Shown here: piece by piece, positions 1 through 9,330 of the stretch | Numbering within the stretch: the first letter of the stretch is position 1 | Layout: every line of letters begins with the position of its first letter | Origin: Lepidonotus clava | Lineage: Eukaryota > Annelida > Polychaeta > Phyllodocida > Polynoidae | NCBI GenBank assembly: GCA_936440205.1 | Contig: OW387147.1 | Location: 35,675,629-35,739,628 of the forward strand | Length of the DNA: 64,000 bases | Direction of reading: 5' to 3' | Notes under the pieces: generated by a model | What the model saw: the letters and a program-made list of their open reading frames with translations, nothing else | Databases searched by the model: none | Told to the model about the DNA's origin: nothing | Made by a program: the position numbers and the translations under genes

Positions 1-102
1 AACAACGTTTGTTTTGTTGATTCGGCATCATGTTGGTTTTCGTGTTAAAATAGAACAAGTATTAGAAATTTTTGATTTTTGAACTTATATACATTGGTAG
101 GT

Positions 103-444
103 ATGAGACGTGTGTTTTATTTTTATAGATATAGGTACGATACAATTAATAAGAAATTTTGTAAATTAGTTTGTTCATGTATAGATTGTCAGTTAATATT
201 GGTTAATTTTCGATACAAGAAAGCATATAAACTGTTTTTTAATTTAAATCAAATTATTACAAGACATGAAATTCATAATTTAAGTGCTAAAATTTGCGAG
301 TATTGCAAAGCTAAACCAGATTTTTATTTAACAATGTCTTCTGATTTTTTATTGGGTTATTCAGAATTTTTAATAAATATAGCTCAGATTTATCTTATTG
401 TAATGAAACACGCCTCCTTTAGATTGGGTTACAAGTATCGATAG
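103..444 (+). CDS. small unassigned Polinton protein (113 aa)
   Basis: Not recognised. The start is the first ATG of the frame, which opens after a stop at 73-75. The protein is rich in Tyr, Phe, Ile and Lys. It has two Cys clusters, CSCIDC near residue 23 and CEYC near residue 64, which could hold a metal ion. No clear signal peptide is present. It is followed 9 bases later by the next start, so the two are probably co-expressed. A chance frame in AT-rich DNA is possible but unlikely given the tight gene spacing. Confidence 0.5.
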   Translation: MRRVFYFYRYRYDTINKKFCKLVCSCIDCQLILVNFRYKKAYKLFFNLNQIITRHEIHNLSAKICEYCKAKPDFYLTMSSDFLLGYSEFLINIAQIYLIVMKHASFRLGYKYR

Positions 445-453
445 TATATATTA

Positions 454-1086
454 ATGCAAGTAGATTATAGTGTAAACTTGGTTATTTTTGGTTTAAATTT
501 TACTCCAAATATTCATTTTGATATTCCGTATATTTATAAAAGTATAAAGAATAGTTTTTTATATAGAGGATCATTAACTTGTAAAAATAAATTGTATACT
601 TTGAAGATTACACGTAATGGATTTTGTTCAATTTATTTAAGAAGAAATTTTTCAAGTTTATTACCAAATATTAAGATAATAGCTTTAGAAGTTTATGAGT
701 ATATTAGGGACTTTTGTGAACAGGAAATAGTTAGTGTAAATATAACTCCAAAGAACATTCAAATTACCTTTCAACTTGTATTTAAAACAACACCGGATTT
801 TAAGGTTTTTTGTATAAAAATTGCAGATTGTTTTGAAAAAGAATATGAATTTGAAATTAAAGAATCTAATTCTAGTGAATCTATATGGTTGCCTTATGTA
901 AATAATAGTTCATATTTTTCAAGTTTACGTATCAAAATTAAAGGTAAAAGTAAATGTATTTTCACGTTTTTATATTCTTATAAAGGAAGTTGTTTAACTG
1001 ATAATGTTTTAGATTTTAAAAGAGTTTGTGATAGTTTGAGATTGTGTTATTTAAATACTTTACATTTATGGCCGCCGGAGTGTTAG
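454..1086 (+). CDS. unassigned Polinton protein, possible two-repeat TBP-like fold (210 aa)
   Basis: Not recognised by family. The chain looks like two successive alpha/beta repeats, roughly residues 6-90 and 100-200. Each begins with a strand of alternating hydrophobics (VNLVIFGLNF; IQITFQLVF), then a helix, then more strands, then a closing helix. That order recalls the saddle of TATA-binding protein, but sequence identity is too low to claim homology. The end overlaps the next gene by 19 bases in another frame. The C-terminus is Cys-rich and Leu-rich. Confidence 0.5.
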   Translation: MQVDYSVNLVIFGLNFTPNIHFDIPYIYKSIKNSFLYRGSLTCKNKLYTLKITRNGFCSIYLRRNFSSLLPNIKIIALEVYEYIRDFCEQEIVSVNITPKNIQITFQLVFKTTPDFKVFCIKIADCFEKEYEFEIKESNSSESIWLPYVNNSSYFSSLRIKIKGKSKCIFTFLYSYKGSCLTDNVLDFKRVCDSLRLCYLNTLHLWPPEC

Positions 1087-2231
1087 ATAGGTTACTTTTG
1101 TTAATTATAGAATTTCTTTTAAGACATAATGAAGAAAATAAATTATTTTGGAATAAAGTTCGGACAGATAATTCACATTTTTTTAGTTTTTGTTTTCAAC
1201 TTTTAACAGAATGTGAGAATGAAAGGAAAAAAATAAATATTCTTAAAGAAGAATTAAAGGTTGAACTTTTGTCTGCTTTAAGAAATCAAGATATAACGAG
1301 AAATTTAGCCTTTAGAATTTTATCTAGTGAAGATGAAACTATTAAGCTGGACTTGCGTTCTTCACAAAGTTCAATTATTCAGTGTCTTGTTGATATTCTT
1401 AGAATAAATATAACTGTTTATCGAAGTGATTCTCGATCATTTAATTTTACATGTTGTACAGAATTGTTTCGTATAGGTTCACCTTTTGTTATTCAATGGA
1501 GTAAAGTAGAAAATGCTTTTATAGAAGTAGCTTTAGATTATCATATGTCAAAATATAATTCATTAATTGAGTTTCCAAAACATAAAGTGAAAAGCAAAAA
1601 GCGTAAGCATGAATATAAAAGTGCTGAGTTTTTATCTTCTACTTCAGATTCAGATTCAGATTGTAAAAAACAAATACATGGTCAAAAAAGTACTTGTACG
1701 AAATCTTTAGGTTTTCATACTAAGAAAAAAGCAAGAGTTGAAAATTTTGAGAAAGCTGTAACTAAAGAAAAGGTTAATGATAGTGATTCATCTTTGGCTC
1801 GAGATTTGTCACTATCAGAAAGTGAAAATGATGATTATGATGATAAAGCTAAGAAATTGGAATCAGAATTAGAGCTTGAAAAAAGAGATGATTTTATGGG
1901 CGAACTAAACAAATTACAGCAATCTAATAATGATATGAAATTTCATAAGAAATCTCAGAAAAAAGATGTTATGGTAAATGTTTCAGAAACAGGAAAACAT
2001 TTACAGGATTTTTCACCATATTCTGATTTGTATTCTGATAATTTTAATAAGATAGAATGTAATATAGATAAGTTTGTAGAAATAACTGAAAGGTTGAAAA
2101 AACACGCCTTAGTTCTTCAAAATAACTTACTGCCAGGAAATATTGAGAATTGCTTGTGTTGTCCTGTTCATTGTGCTCAAGCTTTAGTTAAGGCTACAAA
2201 AGATAAGCGAGGACCAAAAAAAAAAAATTAG
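1068..2231 (+). CDS. unassigned Polinton protein with OTU-like N-terminal part and acidic/basic tail (387 aa)
   Basis: The ATG at 1068 is preferred because it is the first ATG in frame. Residues about 25-165 weakly follow the layout of OTU-like cysteine protease folds: a DNSHFFSF segment where the catalytic loop would sit, a LLTECENE helix, an ITVYRSDSR strand and a late ALDYH. This is pattern resemblance only. Residues from about 170 are low complexity, with a basic KSKKRKHE stretch (likely nuclear localisation), Ser/Asp runs and a Glu-rich coiled-coil-like stretch. The tail carries CLCC near the C-terminus. It overlaps the upstream gene. Confidence 0.5.
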   Translation: MAAGVLDRLLLLIIEFLLRHNEENKLFWNKVRTDNSHFFSFCFQLLTECENERKKINILKEELKVELLSALRNQDITRNLAFRILSSEDETIKLDLRSSQSSIIQCLVDILRINITVYRSDSRSFNFTCCTELFRIGSPFVIQWSKVENAFIEVALDYHMSKYNSLIEFPKHKVKSKKRKHEYKSAEFLSSTSDSDSDCKKQIHGQKSTCTKSLGFHTKKKARVENFEKAVTKEKVNDSDSSLARDLSLSESENDDYDDKAKKLESELELEKRDDFMGELNKLQQSNNDMKFHKKSQKKDVMVNVSETGKHLQDFSPYSDLYSDNFNKIECNIDKFVEITERLKKHALVLQNNLLPGNIENCLCCPVHCAQALVKATKDKRGPKKKN

Positions 2232-2439
2232 AATGTTCATATTGTAAGAAAGAGTTTATATCTTTAAGTTTATTGCGTTTACATATTTTGGTTAAGCATT
2301 CTAATTATGATCCTAAGAATCATATATTTACACCAGTTCCTTTGAGATCTTCTTTAGTAATATTAAAAAAGTATCATCCTGATTAAATTTATTATATATT
2401 TATTTAGGAATTTCAAGTTGATAAAAGTAAGTATTTGAA

Positions 2440-3300
2440 ATGGATACTGCTTGTTCAAAAAGTTTTGCTCGCTTGATGAAAAGGAGCTTGTATTTTTGTG
2501 CTTTAGTGTCATTTTATTTTGGTAAGTTAAATTTACCTTTGTTAATTGAAATTCCTAGCCAAGAATTTTTATCTGAAGATGAGTGTTTACAATTAATAGA
2601 AATATTAAGTGAAGAACTTACAGATGATGCATGTTTTTTAAAGTTGAAATATTTTTCTTGCGCGAGTCTTTTATTTTTTTCATCGTATTTTCAATGTGAT
2701 ATTGTTTTAGATTTTATTTATTTATCCATGTGGGAAAATGATAAAAAAATAATTGAAGTTTTAAGAAAGTCAATTTATTTTTATGGTTTAAAAGATTGTT
2801 TCACAAAGGTAGTTTTGGATTCAGTAGCATCGTATTTGTATATGTCAGTAGATGATGTGATTGATTTAGGACATTTATGGGAAATTAATAATAATAGTAG
2901 TCCTAATTGTTCAATGAGGTTGTTAGCTAAAAAGTTAAGAGATACTAGGCGGTGTCGTAGGTTACTTTTTTCTTTTTTTACATTACCTTGTGCTCAATGC
3001 CATTCACGAATTATTTTTAATTATAAAGGTTCAGATAATACAGTTTTTTTAAAATGTTGTAAAAGACCTATTCATATTTCAAGATGTTATGAACATTTTA
3101 TTTCTTCTAGTTTTGATTTGCAGGTTTATTGTCCCTGCTGTAGAACTCCTTGGCGAAATGCATTACCCCAAATAGAAACAGCTTCGAGGAAAAGGTGTTT
3201 AGAAGATTTTCTTATGCATATGAGAGATTATCCTAAACACATAAGAACATATTCTTCTTCAAAATTAATGCGAAATGTGAAAGTTCAAAAGGAAGACTGA
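2440..3300 (+). CDS. RING-like zinc-finger protein (286 aa)
   Basis: The N-terminal two thirds is a helical, unrecognised region. The C-terminal third (residues about 184-236) has a cross-brace-like Cys/His pattern: C184-x2-C187, then CC at 206-207, H212, C216, H219, and CPCC at 231-234 followed by RTPW. This resembles RING-type E3 ligase fingers, which many large DNA viruses carry to redirect host ubiquitin. The pattern is seen; ligase activity is inference. The gene stands alone between two AT-rich spacers, with no overlap. Confidence 0.6.
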   Translation: MDTACSKSFARLMKRSLYFCALVSFYFGKLNLPLLIEIPSQEFLSEDECLQLIEILSEELTDDACFLKLKYFSCASLLFFSSYFQCDIVLDFIYLSMWENDKKIIEVLRKSIYFYGLKDCFTKVVLDSVASYLYMSVDDVIDLGHLWEINNNSSPNCSMRLLAKKLRDTRRCRRLLFSFFTLPCAQCHSRIIFNYKGSDNTVFLKCCKRPIHISRCYEHFISSSFDLQVYCPCCRTPWRNALPQIETASRKRCLEDFLMHMRDYPKHIRTYSSSKLMRNVKVQKED

Positions 3301-3377
3301 TGAGGCAAAGTGATTAAATTGTGATGTGATTAGGATTGATATTAGATTTTATAGATTTGTTTTAATAAATATTTAAA

Positions 3378-4463
3378 ATGTTGCAGAACGAAGAACTAGA
3401 ATCATTCAATTATACAGTAGTTTCAAATGTACCACATTCAGTAAGAGAAAATAAGACAAGTCATTTTTATACTGAAATACCAGCTACACGTGAATGTAAA
3501 GGTTACTGGGAAGTAGCCTTATTGGAGATTGATTTTTTGAAATCGTGGTATAATGTACCAGAGCATCCAGAGCAATCTAGAACTTATGTAATTGTGCGAG
3601 ATATTTTTGATTTAAAAGACCAAACAGTAGAACAAATTAATTCATTAGATGAAGTTGTTCCTAATTCTATAAAAAAAGTAAATAAGGTATTTGCTTTAAA
3701 GTTTGGAAATTATGAAATTAAGGATATGATAAGTGAAATGAATGAAAAATTTGCTAAATTAAAAATGGAAGTAAATGAAGCTCAACCTACTTATAAAAAT
3801 TATAAAAGATATACTAAACTTTATATTGATAATCAAAATTTAATTTGTACTTTATATGTAGGTACAGGAGATGTAGTTATTTTGTCTGAATATATTGCTA
3901 CGGTTTTACGCTTAAATAATTGTGAAGGAATTAAAAAGTATACTTCAAGAGTTACTGTTAATGGTGAGAAAACATTTACAAATTTTATTGAGTTTAGAGG
4001 ACCACCTTTATTGAAAAAGCCACCTTCTACTGAAAATGAATTAGATTCTGAAGGAAATCCAATAAGGGATGAAGAAATTTTAATAAAAGGTTTTAATGAT
4101 GTAATATCTCTTAATAGGAAGGGACCATATAATGAGCTTTTTCAACCACAATATGGAAAAGATTATGTAGGAAATGGAGTTCCAGTTTTTCCAACAGACA
4201 CTTCAAATATATACATTTATTCTAATATTGTTGATTATGAGTATGTAGGTAACATTCAAACAAAATTACTTAGAACTGTTAGGGCTAGTGGAGTATTTGG
4301 TGAACATATTAAGCACACTTATTCCCATCCATTGTATAAGAAATTAGCTTATGATAGGTTGCAGGATATAGAAATACAAATTAAAACTGATGATGGACAG
4401 CTTGTTAAATTTGAATATGGAATTGCTGAGTTAATTTTGCGTTTTAGAAGATTAAATAGATAA
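3378..4463 (+). CDS. Polinton structural-type protein with WEVALLEI motif (361 aa)
   Basis: The N-terminus has the pattern seen in a widespread Polinton-associated protein: a beta strand (FNYTVVSNV), a segment normally reading 'tip of target molecule plus L/P', then GYWEVALLEIDFLKSWYNV near residues 42-60. The rest is beta-rich, with a long central insertion and a charged C-terminus. By position and composition it is probably a minor virion protein, such as a penton-like or fibre/attachment component. That role is inference. It starts directly after the sequence ATATTTAAA and ends 9 bases before the polymerase start, so it is probably on the same transcript or transcription block. Confidence 0.6.
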   Translation: MLQNEELESFNYTVVSNVPHSVRENKTSHFYTEIPATRECKGYWEVALLEIDFLKSWYNVPEHPEQSRTYVIVRDIFDLKDQTVEQINSLDEVVPNSIKKVNKVFALKFGNYEIKDMISEMNEKFAKLKMEVNEAQPTYKNYKRYTKLYIDNQNLICTLYVGTGDVVILSEYIATVLRLNNCEGIKKYTSRVTVNGEKTFTNFIEFRGPPLLKKPPSTENELDSEGNPIRDEEILIKGFNDVISLNRKGPYNELFQPQYGKDYVGNGVPVFPTDTSNIYIYSNIVDYEYVGNIQTKLLRTVRASGVFGEHIKHTYSHPLYKKLAYDRLQDIEIQIKTDDGQLVKFEYGIAELILRFRRLNR

Positions 4464-4472
4464 AAAAATAAA

Positions 4473-7400
4473 ATGAATGAAATAAAGAAAAGAAAAGCTT
4501 TTGGTAAACTGTTAAGAAGTTATGATATAGTTCCTTTTCAGCGTGCTATAGATATAGAATTATTTTTTCAACGCAAGTTTAAAGTTTTACTAGAAAAAAT
4601 TAAGAAAGGTTTATTGAGGCATGGTGGCATAAAATTTCAAATTAGTCTTAATGTTGTATTAGGTAAATATAAATTGGATACATCAAGGTATTATGAAATT
4701 AAACCTTGGTTTCAAAGCAATATGACTCAAGTTTTAACATTTTTATCTGTAAAAGAAAAAATGATACAAGCTATAAGAATACTTTTAGCATTTTTTGATG
4801 GGTTTATTCAGATGGGTTCAGGTTGGTTTTTAAAACAAATTAATGTTTTACGTTTATCAGTTTATAAATGTAATCCTTTTGGAGGGTGTGCATCTGTTTC
4901 ATTACCAATTCCTAATAAACATTCTATTCTTAATATACGATGTTCTGATGACAAGTGCTTTTTGTATTCTGTGTTAGCTGCTTTTAAAAAGTGTGTAAAT
5001 CCTAATAGATTTACATCTTATTTAGGTTTAGTAAGTTCTTTAAATTTAAAGGGTCTTTCTTTTCCAACTAAAATAAGTGAGATTCCAAATTTTGAGAAAA
5101 ATAATAATTTAACGATAAATGTTTTTGGGTTATTTAGTCAAAATGAAATGGGATTTGTAAATAATAATAAATATTTACCGTATCCAATGTATATTTCAAC
5201 AAGCTTTGATGATAAACATCGCAAACATATTAATTTACTTTTGTACAAAAATCATTATATGTTAATTCGAAATATTAATTCATTCATAACACCATTTTAT
5301 TGGAAAAAAACAAGGTATTTTTGTAATAAATGTTTAATTTCATTTAGAGATAAAGTTGGTTTACAACTTCATAGTAAAGCAAATTGTACAAATAAAGTTT
5401 ATACTGGACAAACTTATAAGCTTCCTTTAATAGGTGAAAAAGAAATGTTTCGAAATCTTTCACGACAAATAAAAAATCATTTTATTATTTATGCTGATTT
5501 TGAAACATTAAATAAAAATGTAAATAAGTTAAAAGGTAAGTCTATTATGAAAACAAGACATGAATTAAATGCAGTAGGTATTTTATTTTTATCAAAGTAT
5601 AGTAAGTATTCTAAACCACCTTTTCTTTATATTGGTCCTAATGTTCTTAAAAACTTTTTTGGATATATTTATCAAGTGCGTGCAGAGATATCTTGTATTT
5701 TTGAAAATGATAGAAAACCTTTAACTTTAAATTCACAGGATATTTTACATCTCGCTAAGCAAAAAGCTTGTTATCTTTGCGGAGTTTCTTTTGCTAATTT
5801 AGGAATTAAAAGAGTTGTAGATCATGAGCATTTAGGTAGGGAAGGAAAAGGTAGAGATGTTAATTATGCTTGTAATAGATGTAATTTAGTATGTAGTGCA
5901 TTGAAATTTACAAATTTTAAAATTCCTATTGTTATGCATAATGCTATGAACTATGATTTACATTTTATTGTTAAAAATATGTACAAGTATTTAAAACAAC
6001 TTAATGTTCAAGTTATTCCGCGTTCATCAGAAAAGTTTTTAGCTATGTTTTTAGATAATTTTGTTTTTATTGATTCTTTTCAGTTTCTTCCAAATTCATT
6101 ATCTAATCTTGCTGAATTATTAGTTAAAAAAGATACATTAGATTTAAAAGAAACTAAAAAGCATTTTAAGGAAAAGATGTTACCATATGTTATAAGAAAG
6201 GGAGTTATGTGCTATGACTATATAGATTCGTGGGAAAGGCTGGATGAGAAGGAATTACCTTGTCGTGAGGCATTTTTTAATAGTTTAACTAATCAAAGTA
6301 TTTCTTCTTTAGATTATGATCATGCAATTAAAATGTTTAAAATTTTAAAGTGTAAGAATATAAAAGATTATTTAAGACAATATTTAAAAATAGATGTATT
6401 ACTATTAGCTGATGTTTTTGAATCATTTAGGGAAAAGTCATTAGATTTTTATGGATTAGATCCAGCTAAATATTTAACAGCTCCATCTTTGAGTTATGAT
6501 GCTATGATGAAGTTTACAAAGGTTAAGTTTGATTTAATTAATGATATTGACATGTTTAATTTTTTTGAAGATGGTATTCGAGGAGGTATGACAAATGTAG
6601 TTCAAAGATTTGCAAAAGTGAGAAAAGAAACTGAGCATATAGTTTATTATGATTGTAATAATTTATATGGATTTGCTATGGTACAACCTTTACCTTACAA
6701 AAATTTTGCTTGGGTTGATCCGAGTAAATATGATAGTTTTGATGTAACTAAAGTTCTTGATGATGCTCCTATAGGATATATTTTAGAGGTAACTTTAGAG
6801 TATCCTGATTATTTACATGATTTTCATAATATGCTTCCTTTGGCTCCTGAAAAGCTTGCAGTGAATTTTTTTCAATTGTCACCATATGCTAAAAATATTT
6901 TGGAAGGTTTAGGTAAACGCTATACTAAAAGCTGTATGAAATTAATTTCAACTTTATGTCAAAAGGAAAAGTACATTATACATTATAGGAATTTAAAATT
7001 GTATTTAAGTTTAGGTTTAAAAATTTCTAAAATTTTTAGGATAGTATCCTTTTCTCAGTCATGTTGGATGAAACCATATATTGATTTTAATAACCAAAAG
7101 CGGAAAGAGGCTACTTCAGATTTTGATAGGGAATTTTTTAAACTTATGAATAACTCTACGTTTGGCAAATGTATGGAAAATGTAAAAAGAAGAATTAAAA
7201 TGGTATTAACAACAAATCAAAAGTCATGTGCCTCTATGATTAAAAAGCCTCTTTTTCATTCTTTACATATTTTTAATTCAAATTTTGTTGGGATACAGTA
7301 TAAGAAAAATATAGTAGAATTGAATAAACCTATTTATATTGGTTTTACAATATTAGATTTATCGAAAATGCATATGTTCAATTTTCATTATAATGTCATT

Positions 7401-7973
7401 TTAAAAACATTTGGTTTAAAATCTGTTCAGCTTCTTTATACTGATACTGATTCACTAATATATTATATAGATCATAAACATTTTTATAGATTACTTTATG
7501 ATATTAGGGATTATTTTGATTTTTCAAATTTAGAAACAAATAATTTATTATATTCTTTAAAAAATAGAAAAGTGTTAGGTAAATTTAAAGATGAAACAGC
7601 TGGAGTAGAAATTAAGGAATTTGTTGGTTTAAGACCTAAAATGTATTCTTTTCTGTTAAATTCAGGAAAGAATATAAAAAGAGTTAAAGGAATTAGAAGG
7701 AGTTGTGTAGACAAGCTTTTACATTCAGAATTTAAACAAGTTTTAAAAGAAGCATCTGAATCTTTTGCTACCTTTCACTGTATACGCAGTTATAAGCACG
7801 ATGTGTTTACTTTAAAAGAAACAAAGTTAGCTTTATCGCCTTTTGAAGATAAACGTTGGCTTTGTTCAGATGGAGTGCACTCTTTAGCATATGGAAATTA
7901 TAAATTAAGGTCTAAAAAAAGAGTAAAAGAAGAGGAAGATAAAACAATATGTAAAGTTCAAAGGAAAGCATAG
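4473..7973 (+). CDS. polB: protein-primed family B DNA polymerase (1166 aa)
   Basis: Replicates the element DNA by protein priming. The domain order is as follows. Residues about 150-275 hold the N-terminal papain/OTU-like region common in Polinton polymerases, with DDKCFLYSVLAA and HINLLLYKNHYMLI. A C2H2 finger lies near 283-305. Exonuclease motif I is D342-x-E344. An HNH/endonuclease VII-like insert has C433-x2-C436, D450-H451-x-H453 and C467-x2-C470. Exo II is N490-x3-Y494-D495, and Exo III is Y637-x3-D641. The polymerase motifs follow: A is D727-CNN-LYG, B is K890-x3-N894-S895-TFG, and C is YTDTDS at 989-994. The length is typical of the family. All catalytic motifs are visible. Confidence 0.95.
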   Translation: MNEIKKRKAFGKLLRSYDIVPFQRAIDIELFFQRKFKVLLEKIKKGLLRHGGIKFQISLNVVLGKYKLDTSRYYEIKPWFQSNMTQVLTFLSVKEKMIQAIRILLAFFDGFIQMGSGWFLKQINVLRLSVYKCNPFGGCASVSLPIPNKHSILNIRCSDDKCFLYSVLAAFKKCVNPNRFTSYLGLVSSLNLKGLSFPTKISEIPNFEKNNNLTINVFGLFSQNEMGFVNNNKYLPYPMYISTSFDDKHRKHINLLLYKNHYMLIRNINSFITPFYWKKTRYFCNKCLISFRDKVGLQLHSKANCTNKVYTGQTYKLPLIGEKEMFRNLSRQIKNHFIIYADFETLNKNVNKLKGKSIMKTRHELNAVGILFLSKYSKYSKPPFLYIGPNVLKNFFGYIYQVRAEISCIFENDRKPLTLNSQDILHLAKQKACYLCGVSFANLGIKRVVDHEHLGREGKGRDVNYACNRCNLVCSALKFTNFKIPIVMHNAMNYDLHFIVKNMYKYLKQLNVQVIPRSSEKFLAMFLDNFVFIDSFQFLPNSLSNLAELLVKKDTLDLKETKKHFKEKMLPYVIRKGVMCYDYIDSWERLDEKELPCREAFFNSLTNQSISSLDYDHAIKMFKILKCKNIKDYLRQYLKIDVLLLADVFESFREKSLDFYGLDPAKYLTAPSLSYDAMMKFTKVKFDLINDIDMFNFFEDGIRGGMTNVVQRFAKVRKETEHIVYYDCNNLYGFAMVQPLPYKNFAWVDPSKYDSFDVTKVLDDAPIGYILEVTLEYPDYLHDFHNMLPLAPEKLAVNFFQLSPYAKNILEGLGKRYTKSCMKLISTLCQKEKYIIHYRNLKLYLSLGLKISKIFRIVSFSQSCWMKPYIDFNNQKRKEATSDFDREFFKLMNNSTFGKCMENVKRRIKMVLTTNQKSCASMIKKPLFHSLHIFNSNFVGIQYKKNIVELNKPIYIGFTILDLSKMHMFNFHYNVILKTFGLKSVQLLYTDTDSLIYYIDHKHFYRLLYDIRDYFDFSNLETNNLLYSLKNRKVLGKFKDETAGVEIKEFVGLRPKMYSFLLNSGKNIKRVKGIRRSCVDKLLHSEFKQVLKEASESFATFHCIRSYKHDVFTLKETKLALSPFEDKRWLCSDGVHSLAYGNYKLRSKKRVKEEEDKTICKVQRKA

Positions 7974-8061
7974 GAAATATTCCTGTGATTAGTGATTTTA
8001 TAGTAGGTAAATAGTAATTTTATAGTAGTTATTAGTTTGTTTATTAAATATAGAATTAATT

Positions 8062-8439
8062 ATGGCTTCAAAGGAGGAAACAATATCACGTTATGTTTTG
8101 TCTTTTGGAAGAAAGAAAAGACTAGATTTAACAATATTTAAAGCAGAAGTATATGTTCATTTCAGTGATTTGTTGAAAGATAATAAAAGTTTTACAGTAA
8201 CTAAGGACGAGTTAGGTGAGTTGTTTGGGTTAAAGAGGAAAATAGCTAGAAGACTAAAGAAATTAGATCATGAGGCAAGAAAGCAGAAGAAACAGAAAAA
8301 ATTAAATGATTTTTCAACTGATGAGGACAGTGAAATAGAGGAAAAGAAGAAAAGTAAGAAACAAGCTAAAAAACAGAATACAGAGTTGGAAAAAATTGGA
8401 GTTTCTAGCGAAGAAGATATGCAAAGTATAAGTTTTTAA
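8062..8439 (+). CDS. PC4-like ssDNA-binding/transcription coactivator-like protein (125 aa)
   Basis: Residues about 10-65 follow the layout of the PC4/Sub1 domain: F-G-R-K-K-R-L-D-L, then a strand IFKAEVYVHFSDLL where PC4 has 'FKGKxYVDIREYY', then an SFTVTKDELGELFGL segment where PC4 has 'KGISLxxEQWxxL', and a basic helix. PC4 proteins dimerise and bind single-stranded or unwound DNA and help transcription. The rest is a Lys/Glu/Asp-rich tail with likely nuclear signals. Homology is inferred by eye. A generic basic DNA-binding protein is the alternative. Confidence 0.55.
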   Translation: MASKEETISRYVLSFGRKKRLDLTIFKAEVYVHFSDLLKDNKSFTVTKDELGELFGLKRKIARRLKKLDHEARKQKKQKKLNDFSTDEDSEIEEKKKSKKQAKKQNTELEKIGVSSEEDMQSISF

Positions 8440-8589
8440 ATGATTAGGTAGATATATATTAAGCTTAATAGAATAGTATTGCAGCAAAACTAGCTTGTGA
8501 TTAGCTAAATTTTTGGGATTTAAGCAAGCCTAAAGGTGAGCATTAATGTAAGTTTACATTTTATAAATATTTAAACAGAAATTTTTAAG

Positions 8590-9330
8590 ATGGAGGTGTG
8601 TTTTTATTGTGGTAGTGAGGAATCTTTGGTTCAGGGTAAGAAGTACTGTATTTCTTGTGAAGATAGTCTTTTTAAGGAGTGCATAAGATGTCATAAGCCT
8701 TATGACCATCCTAGATATTTTCAATTAGACTTAAATAGATGCAATTCGTGCCAAAAGAAATATATAAAGGAAAAGGAAAAAAATTTAATAAAACAGAGTG
8801 AAAAGAAGTCTTTAAATGAAGAAAGTGATCAAGAAAGTGATGCAACAGTGCAACTGTTTTCAAAGTTTGATGAAAGTGAAGAAGATATAACTAAGAAAGT
8901 TGATGAAGATATTCCAAAAAAGGCTAAGAGAAAGTTTAAGAAGAAGGAAATTCAAAATAATGAGGTTGATGAAGAAAGTGAAGAAGATATAACTAAGAAA
9001 GTTGAAGACATTTCAAAAAAAGCTAAGAGAAAGTATAAGAAAAAGGAAATTCAAAATCAAAATGAGGTAAATCAGGATGAGGAAACTGTAGCTAAGAATA
9101 ATGAAAATGGAGAAACTGTAGCAAAGAAAAAGAAGGTTACAGGAGGTAGAGCTAAAAAAAATATTGAAAATGCTTCTAATATGAAGAATGAAGAAACTAC
9201 ATTTGTGAAGCAAAAAAATTTAAATGCTAAAAATCAACAAAATAAGGATGCAATGGTATATGGATTAATTCCATTAATGGTTATAAGAAATGACAAAAAA
9301 GGAAAGAATTTTTTTAATATAATTCAATAA
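8590..9330 (+). CDS. zinc-ribbon protein with repetitive charged tail (246 aa)
   Basis: The N-terminal 60 residues contain four CxxC pairs: C4/C7, C20/C23, C31/C34 and C51/C54. They are probably two stacked zinc ribbons; the segment CIRCHKPYDHPRYF is characteristic. Residues about 60-200 are Lys/Glu-rich and contain two near-identical repeats of about 32 residues built on EESEEDITKKV and KKAKRK(F/Y)KKKEIQN, encoded by a DNA repeat near 8,869-8,965 and 8,967-9,060. The short C-terminus (AMVYGLIPLMVIRND) is hydrophobic. A nucleic-acid-binding or core role is inference. Confidence 0.6.
   Translation: MEVCFYCGSEESLVQGKKYCISCEDSLFKECIRCHKPYDHPRYFQLDLNRCNSCQKKYIKEKEKNLIKQSEKKSLNEESDQESDATVQLFSKFDESEEDITKKVDEDIPKKAKRKFKKKEIQNNEVDEESEEDITKKVEDISKKAKRKYKKKEIQNQNEVNQDEETVAKNNENGETVAKKKKVTGGRAKKNIENASNMKNEETTFVKQKNLNAKNQQNKDAMVYGLIPLMVIRNDKKGKNFFNIIQ

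Noticed and set aside
7511-7714. Minus-strand frame inside the polymerase gene
   Set aside because: Shadow of the strongly supported PolB coding sequence.
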